A program made the position numbers and the translations under genes. Of a stretch of DNA of 11,013 nt, positions 7,436 to 11,013 are shown in pieces (position 1 is the stretch's first letter; each line of letters opens with the position of its first letter). The stretch covers positions 1 to 11,013 of the forward strand of contig DAIDLK010000020.1 in NCBI GenBank assembly GCA_027449525.1, read 5' to 3'. This stretch comes from Legionellaceae bacterium (GTDB taxonomy: Bacteria > Pseudomonadota > Gammaproteobacteria > Legionellales > Legionellaceae). The notes below the pieces were generated by a model, which saw nothing but the letters and a program-made list of their open reading frames with translations, was not told where the DNA came from and searched no databases.

Positions 7436-7470
7436 CTCTGTACTACTCCATTAAATTAATTTTGTCTTTT
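7436..7470 (+). repeat. Left terminal inverted repeat of the IS630 element
   Basis: It begins CTCTGTACTACTCCATT and is the perfect 35-bp reverse complement of 8638-8672; the match stops abruptly on both sides. The transposase stop codon (7443-7445) lies within it. Confidence 0.95.
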
Positions 7471-8590
7471 ATGGTTGGGTAGAGTCGTTTCAATTTTATC
7501 CTGGCGTCCTCGGTAGTAAATTGCCAATTAACGACATAAGCATTTTTATTTCGATACTCCACCCAAGCTTTAACTTCACGCTCAACCTCATCCATATTAT
7601 CTAATCGTCGATTCAAGCACTGACGAAAAAGATGACTCAACTCAATTTCGGCCATATTTAACCAACTACCATGCTTAGGTGTATAATGAAATTCTATTTT
7701 TTCAAGAATTTTTCTTGCATGAGCTGGCTCTAGCAACTCATATAGCGCCGCACCCGTATGACTATTTAAATTATCAACGACCAGTTTAATTTTTTGAGCA
7801 TCAGGATAATGCACTTCTACAAGTTCTCGTATGTGCTTGGCCCAATCCAGCCTTGTTCTACGCTCAGCAACATTGACGTAGCGTTTCCCGGTTAGAGGTT
7901 CAAAGCTCAGAAAAATATTACTCACCCCATTTTTTTCATAACTTGTATCAAACCGTTCAAGTTTTCCAGGTTTGGCTGATGTACCTTTTATCTTGGCTTT
8001 TTCGTGCTGCTTATTTGATTCGTCCATGCAAATAACAGGATATGCTGGATCGTATGCTTGCTTGTAAGTCTCTAAAATATCTTCCATTCTACAAACAAAT
8101 GCAGCATTTTGTTCGGGAGGAATGCACCATTCCTTTGTTAACCAAGGCTTAAGTTCATTTTTTTTAATGTATTATAAACTGTGACTGAAGATATTTGATC
8201 CACAATATTTAATCGAATTAATTCATCAGCAAGTAGTTGAAGGGTCCAAGACTTTCGACCTGCGGGTGTTTGACCGCAACATAGTGCTATTAGGCGCGCT
8301 TCTCCTTCACCATCTAGGGTTCTTGGCTTGTGTTTTTTATGCGCCTTACGATATAGTGCCGCTTCAAAACCTTCTTCCGTATACCTTTGTCTTACCCTAT
8401 GAACCGTTCTTTGATGAACGTTTAAATTTTCCGCTATAACAACAGCTCTCAAACCTGGACCATCAGCACTGCAATCTGCTTGTAGCATGATATTTGCATG
8501 CATAATTACTTTTGCTTGATGCTTGCCATTGCGTACTACTTCAATTAATTCTTTTCGTTGCTTCTCTGTTAATTTTACTTTATACGCCAT
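7443..8590 (-). CDS. IS630-family transposase, two frames joined by a -1 frameshift
   Basis: Translation starts at ATG 8590. The first frame (150 residues, stop at 8138-8140) holds the helix-turn-helix DNA-binding part: an N-terminal HTH with 'VIAENLNVHQRTVHRVRQRY' near 51-70, and a second winged-helix region ending 'SVTVYNTLKKMN'. At a run of eight A (- strand, 8158-8165) a -1 shift continues as 'KKNELKPWLTKEWCIPPEQNA', the normal IS630 connection. The catalytic domain then runs to the stop at 7443-7445. DDE residues are visible: D in VICMDES, D in LVVDNLNSH, and E in SWLNMAEIE. The joined product would be 382 residues, a normal length. The shift could also reflect a broken gene, but the slippery run exactly at the junction and intact downstream motifs favour programmed frameshifting or transcript slippage. 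Confidence 0.92.
8158..8165 (-). promoter_or_regulatory. Slippery A8 run, probable -1 frameshift site of the transposase
   Basis: On the - strand the site reads TTA AAA AAA ATG in the first frame. Slipping back one base gives TTA AAA AAA AAT GAA, which enters the catalytic-domain frame. Homopolymeric A7-type sites are a known way for IS elements to limit transposase output. Without slipping, translation ends six codons later. Confidence 0.75.
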
Positions 8591-8637
8591 CGTCCTTGAC
8601 CTCAGATAAAAATCTAAAGTCTAATCAATCTGGAATC

Positions 8638-8672
8638 AAAAGACAAAATTAATTTAATGGAGTAGTACAGAG
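8638..8672 (+). repeat. Right terminal inverted repeat of the IS630 element
   Basis: It ends AATGGAGTAGTACAGAG and is the perfect 35-bp reverse complement of 7436-7470. It lies 47 bp upstream of the transposase start, so the transposase promoter probably overlaps or adjoins it. Confidence 0.95.
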
Positions 8673-8677
8673 ATTTA

Positions 8678-8686
8678 TGGTATAAA
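8678..8686 (+). promoter_or_regulatory. Possible extended -10 promoter for hemB-queC
   Basis: TGGTATAAA is a TGn extended -10 (TG at 8678-8679, TATAAA at 8681-8686), 36 bp before the hemB ATG. The expected -35 position, about 8658-8663, falls inside the right inverted repeat of the IS630 element and reads TGGAGT, a poor match. A TTGACA box lies just left of the IS at 7423-7428. The insertion has therefore probably altered this promoter region. Confidence 0.45.
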
Positions 8687-8722
8687 AGTGTTCAATTACA
8701 CGCCGAAGAGATTCAACCACCC

Positions 8723-9703
8723 ATGACCATCCGCTTGCCCATGCGCTTAAAGCGTTTACGCCAGAACCCAACGGTACGCGCGATGTTGCGGGAAACCCAG
8801 TTGCACCCAAATCAGTTCATTGCACCGCTGTTTATTACTGAAATTCACCATGAAAAACAAGCTATCAACAGTATGCCAGGTGTGCACCAGCTACCGCTGA
8901 ATGCACTAGTCGATGAAATACTAATACTAGCCGATTTAGGTATTCAAGCCGTTCTCCTTTTCGGCTTACCAGCACACAAAGATGCCTACGGCAGTAGTGC
9001 ACTGGACCCACAAGGCATCATTCAACAGGCGATTCGTTTGATCAAACATCACCAACCCCAATTACTCGTCATTGCTGACGTGTGTTTGTGCGAATACACC
9101 GAACACGGCCATTGCGGACTACTCCAACATGAACGCATCGATAATGACCTAACGTTGAATCAATTAGCTCAAATTGCCGTCAGCTATGCCGCTGCCGGTG
9201 CCGATTGGGTTGCGCCTAGTAGCATGACCGATGGCATGGTAGCGGCTATTCGACACGCGCTCGATAGCGCTCAATATACTGACGTAGCTATTCTCAGTTA
9301 TGCCGTAAAATACAGTTCGAGCTTTTATGGCCCTTTTCGTGAGGCTGCACTTGGCGCACCCCAATTTGGTGATCGAAAAACGTATCAAATGGACATCGCA
9401 AATGCACAAGAGGCATTACGTGAGGCGCAGCTGGACATCACCGAAGGCGCTGATTTAATTATGGTGAAGCCAGCCGGGCACTATTTGGATATTATTCATC
9501 GCATCAAGCAGCATTTTCCAAGTATACCGTTATGTGCCTATCAAGTCAGCGGTGAATACGCCATGATCAAGCACGCCGCTCAAAACGGGTTAGTGGACGA
9601 AACAGCTGCTATGCTCGAGAGTCTCATTGCCATTAAACGTGCTGGCGCTGATCTGATAATCACCTATTTTGCAAAACAAATTGTGGCCTTATTAAAGGAA
9701 TAA
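8723..9703 (+). CDS. hemB: Porphobilinogen synthase (delta-aminolevulinic acid dehydratase)
   Basis: It condenses two 5-aminolevulinate molecules to porphobilinogen in heme synthesis. At 326 residues it has the usual bacterial length. Schiff-base lysines are K196 in SYAVKYSSSFYGPFRE and K249 in IMVKPAGHYLDI. The metal loop DVCLCEYTEHGHCG (119-132) carries C121, C123 and C131, so this is the zinc-dependent type. Further family blocks are APLFITE near 34-40, MPGVHQLP near 51-58 and CAYQVSGEYAMI near 271-282. No good Shine-Dalgarno sequence sits close to the ATG; GAAGAG at 8704-8709 is rather far. queC starts 4 bp after its stop. The IS630 element ends about 50 bp upstream. Confidence 0.97.
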   Translation: MTIRLPMRLKRLRQNPTVRAMLRETQLHPNQFIAPLFITEIHHEKQAINSMPGVHQLPLNALVDEILILADLGIQAVLLFGLPAHKDAYGSSALDPQGIIQQAIRLIKHHQPQLLVIADVCLCEYTEHGHCGLLQHERIDNDLTLNQLAQIAVSYAAAGADWVAPSSMTDGMVAAIRHALDSAQYTDVAILSYAVKYSSSFYGPFREAALGAPQFGDRKTYQMDIANAQEALREAQLDITEGADLIMVKPAGHYLDIIHRIKQHFPSIPLCAYQVSGEYAMIKHAAQNGLVDETAAMLESLIAIKRAGADLIITYFAKQIVALLKE

Positions 9704-9707
9704 ATTC

Positions 9708-10385
9708 ATGCCAAAAGCCGTTATTTTGCTGTCGGGTGGACTTGATTCCACTACATGTCTAGCGTTTGCCGCATCAAAAGGCTATGCCTGCTATGCACTG
9801 AGTGTTGCGTACGGACAAAAACAAGCCGCTGAACTCGCAGCGGCAAAACGCGTGGCCCACCAGTTTTCCGTGGTACAGCATGAGTTAATTACCCTACCCA
9901 TTGGTCATTTAGGTGGCTCAGCACTGACGGATGCTGCAATTACCGTGCCGGATTACTCCCCCACCCTCTCAAATAACATACCCATTACTTACGTTCCGGC
10001 ACGCAACACCATTCTACTAGCCATTGCACTAGGATGGGCTGAAATAATCGATGCTGAAGCCATTTTTATTGGAGTTAATGCCGTCGATTATTCAAATTAT
10101 CCTGATTGCCGGCCAGAATACATCCATGCCTTTGAAACCATGGCAAATTTAGCAACTAAACGGGCTACCGAGGGAGAGAAATTTACCTTGCACACACCAC
10201 TGATTCATTTAACCAAGGCAGAAATCATCCAACTCGGCCACAACCTTGGTGTGGATTATGCCCAAACAGTTAGTTGTTATCGTGCAAACGACGCAGGTTT
10301 GGCGTGTGGCCGCTGCGATAGCTGTTACCTGCGAAAAAAAGGTTTTGCCGAAGCCAACGTACCAGACCCTACGCGGTATGTTTAA
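9708..10385 (+). CDS. queC: 7-cyano-7-deazaguanine (preQ0) synthase
   Basis: It converts 7-carboxy-7-deazaguanine to preQ0 with ATP and ammonia, in the queuosine tRNA-modification pathway. The ATP PP-loop is LLSGGLDSTT at residues 7-16. The zinc site is C190, C200, C203 and C206 in CYRANDAGLACGRCDSC. Blocks YVPARNT (95-101) and GVNAVDYSNYPDCRPEYI (122-139) are typical of QueC. Length is 225, against 231 in E. coli. AAAGGAA at the end of hemB is a good Shine-Dalgarno sequence 7 bp before the ATG, so hemB and queC are probably one transcript. queD, queE and queF are not here. The stop overlaps the convergent gspM stop by 4 bp. Confidence 0.97.
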   Translation: MPKAVILLSGGLDSTTCLAFAASKGYACYALSVAYGQKQAAELAAAKRVAHQFSVVQHELITLPIGHLGGSALTDAAITVPDYSPTLSNNIPITYVPARNTILLAIALGWAEIIDAEAIFIGVNAVDYSNYPDCRPEYIHAFETMANLATKRATEGEKFTLHTPLIHLTKAEIIQLGHNLGVDYAQTVSCYRANDAGLACGRCDSCYLRKKGFAEANVPDPTRYV

Positions 10386-10864
10386 GGGACAGAAATAATC
10401 AACAATAATTTGACCATGCCACGGTTTTTGCTTCGATTAACCTGCAGTTGTTCAATGGTAAATGCATAACGAGCGCTCATGGCGTTTAACCAACTCATCA
10501 AGGGCACGTACGGTACCTCATCAAAAGTAAGCTGGATCCGCTTGGCCGTGGCTTGCTCGAGATGAGAAGGAAACGCCCTACAGGCCGTTTGCATCAAACT
10601 TGCAGAAAGTACACTGAGTAGTTTTGGACCACTCAGTTGCTGAGGCGCTTGTTTTTTTTCTAAAAAAGGCTCAACTTGTTGCATCCAGGCGAGCGTACTG
10701 CGGGCGTCTAATAACTGACGTTGTGCCGACTGAGTCGCCTGTCGCAAGGGGTGATACCAACCAAAATAGATGACTGCCAATGCTAGAAATAAAGCGGCAA
10801 TTAACACGAGCAATTGCTCTCGTTCGTTGAGTTGTTGCCAATAATTCATCAATCGCTCTTTCAT
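10382..10864 (-). CDS. gspM: Type II secretion system inner-membrane protein GspM
   Basis: The 160-residue protein fits GspM: a short cytoplasmic start (MKERLMNYWQQLNEREQ), one hydrophobic segment at about 18-37 (LLVLIAALFLALAVIYFGWY), a coiled-coil-prone stretch (38-72), and a periplasmic ferredoxin-like domain to the end. The WxxLxxREQxL start pattern followed by the membrane helix is typical. GspM partners GspL in the inner-membrane platform that links the GspE ATPase to the pseudopilus. It overlaps the upstream gspL by ATGA, as in many T2SS operons. Sequence conservation in this family is low, so the gspL neighbour carries much of the weight. Its stop overlaps the queC stop. Confidence 0.85.
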   Translation of the reverse strand: MKERLMNYWQQLNEREQLLVLIAALFLALAVIYFGWYHPLRQATQSAQRQLLDARSTLAWMQQVEPFLEKKQAPQQLSGPKLLSVLSASLMQTACRAFPSHLEQATAKRIQLTFDEVPYVPLMSWLNAMSARYAFTIEQLQVNRSKNRGMVKLLLIISVP

Positions 10865-11013
10865 TCTCGTAACTCCAATACCGCCCGCACGACCTGATCG
10901 CTTGTCTGAGCACTGAGTTGCAACACCTGCATTTCAGCCTGCTTTAACGCATTTTCTAACTGTTCTAAGCTGGAAAAATCAGCACAGCGTAATTGAACCA
11001 CAAGCTTGTGATC
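10861..11013 (-). CDS. gspL: Type II secretion system protein GspL, C-terminal fragment (5' part outside window)
   Basis: The frame is open from the window edge (starting codon GAT at 11013) to TGA at 10861-10863, giving the last 50 residues. The pattern LVVQLRCADFSSLEQLENAL, then KQAEMQVLQLSAQ and VVRAVLELRE, fits the end of the periplasmic ferredoxin-like domain of GspL. That domain ends in a strand-helix-strand layout of this kind. GspL binds the GspE ATPase in the cytoplasm and GspM in the membrane. The fragment is short, but the position before gspM and the ATGA overlap support the call. Confidence 0.75.
   Translation of the reverse strand, partial: DHKLVVQLRCADFSSLEQLENALKQAEMQVLQLSAQTSDQVVRAVLELRE

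Larger units (their letters stand above)
7436..8672 (-). mobile_element. Complete IS630-family insertion sequence
   Basis: A 1.24-kb element is bounded by perfect 35-bp inverted repeats and contains one transposase gene on the - strand in two frames. IS630/Tc1-type elements insert at TA and duplicate it. TA pairs occur at 7441-7442 and 8666-8667, so the strict element may be 7443-8665. In that case the outer CTCTG and CAGAG are host sequence of a palindromic target, CTCTGTACAGAG. If not, the ends are 7436 and 8672. Ends, frames and catalytic residues look intact, so it may still be mobile. It lies between the repeat-protein gene and hemB. Confidence 0.93.

Noticed and set aside
10671..10913. 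An 80-codon - strand open frame overlapping gspM and gspL.
   Set aside because: It is a shadow in another frame; the gspL and gspM frames are joined by ATGA and show family features.

Overview
The window looks like the chromosome of a Gram-negative gammaproteobacterium, probably one that lives in eukaryotic cells. The Gram-negative evidence is direct: Kdo synthesis and lipopolysaccharide export genes at the left end and type II secretion genes at the right end. The host-associated lifestyle is inferred. It rests on a repeat protein whose reading frame ends in Cys-Cys-Val-Ile-Ser, a eukaryotic-type CaaX prenylation box, on a glutaminase/serine dehydratase amino-acid catabolism pair, and on an IS630-type insertion. 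The serine dehydratase has the same cysteine layout as I recall for the Legionella enzyme. A member of the Legionellales is my best guess, but no marker here proves it.

Region 1 (1-2555, + strand) is a tight LPS operon: the 3' part of kdsD, then kdsC, an lptC-like gene and lptB, joined by short gaps or overlaps. The usual separate lptA is missing. The lptC-like product instead ends in a segment that resembles LptA, so it may be a natural LptC-LptA hybrid.

Region 2 (2620-4935, + strand) is a two-gene unit, glutaminase then L-serine dehydratase. Both release ammonia and feed glutamate or pyruvate to central metabolism.

Region 3 (4936-7341, + strand) starts with a good sigma70-type promoter, followed by a Sua5-type tRNA threonylcarbamoyladenosine enzyme. 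Four bases after it begins an unrecognised gene with six exact-length 132-bp tandem repeats and the C-terminal CaaX box. This gene is interrupted by one in-frame TGA that replaces a conserved TGG (Trp) at the start of the first repeat. It is either a recent pseudogene or a readthrough gene. It is the most interesting object in the window.

Region 4 (7436-8672) is a complete IS630-family element on the - strand, with perfect 35-bp terminal inverted repeats. Its transposase is split across two frames at a run of eight A, consistent with programmed -1 frameshifting. It sits about 50 bp upstream of hemB, against that gene's likely extended -10 promoter.

Region 5 (8723-10385, + strand) is hemB then queC (heme and queuosine precursor synthesis). 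Region 6 (10382-11013, - strand) is convergent and overlaps queC by 4 bp. It holds gspM and the 3' end of gspL of a type II secretion system, linked by an ATGA overlap.
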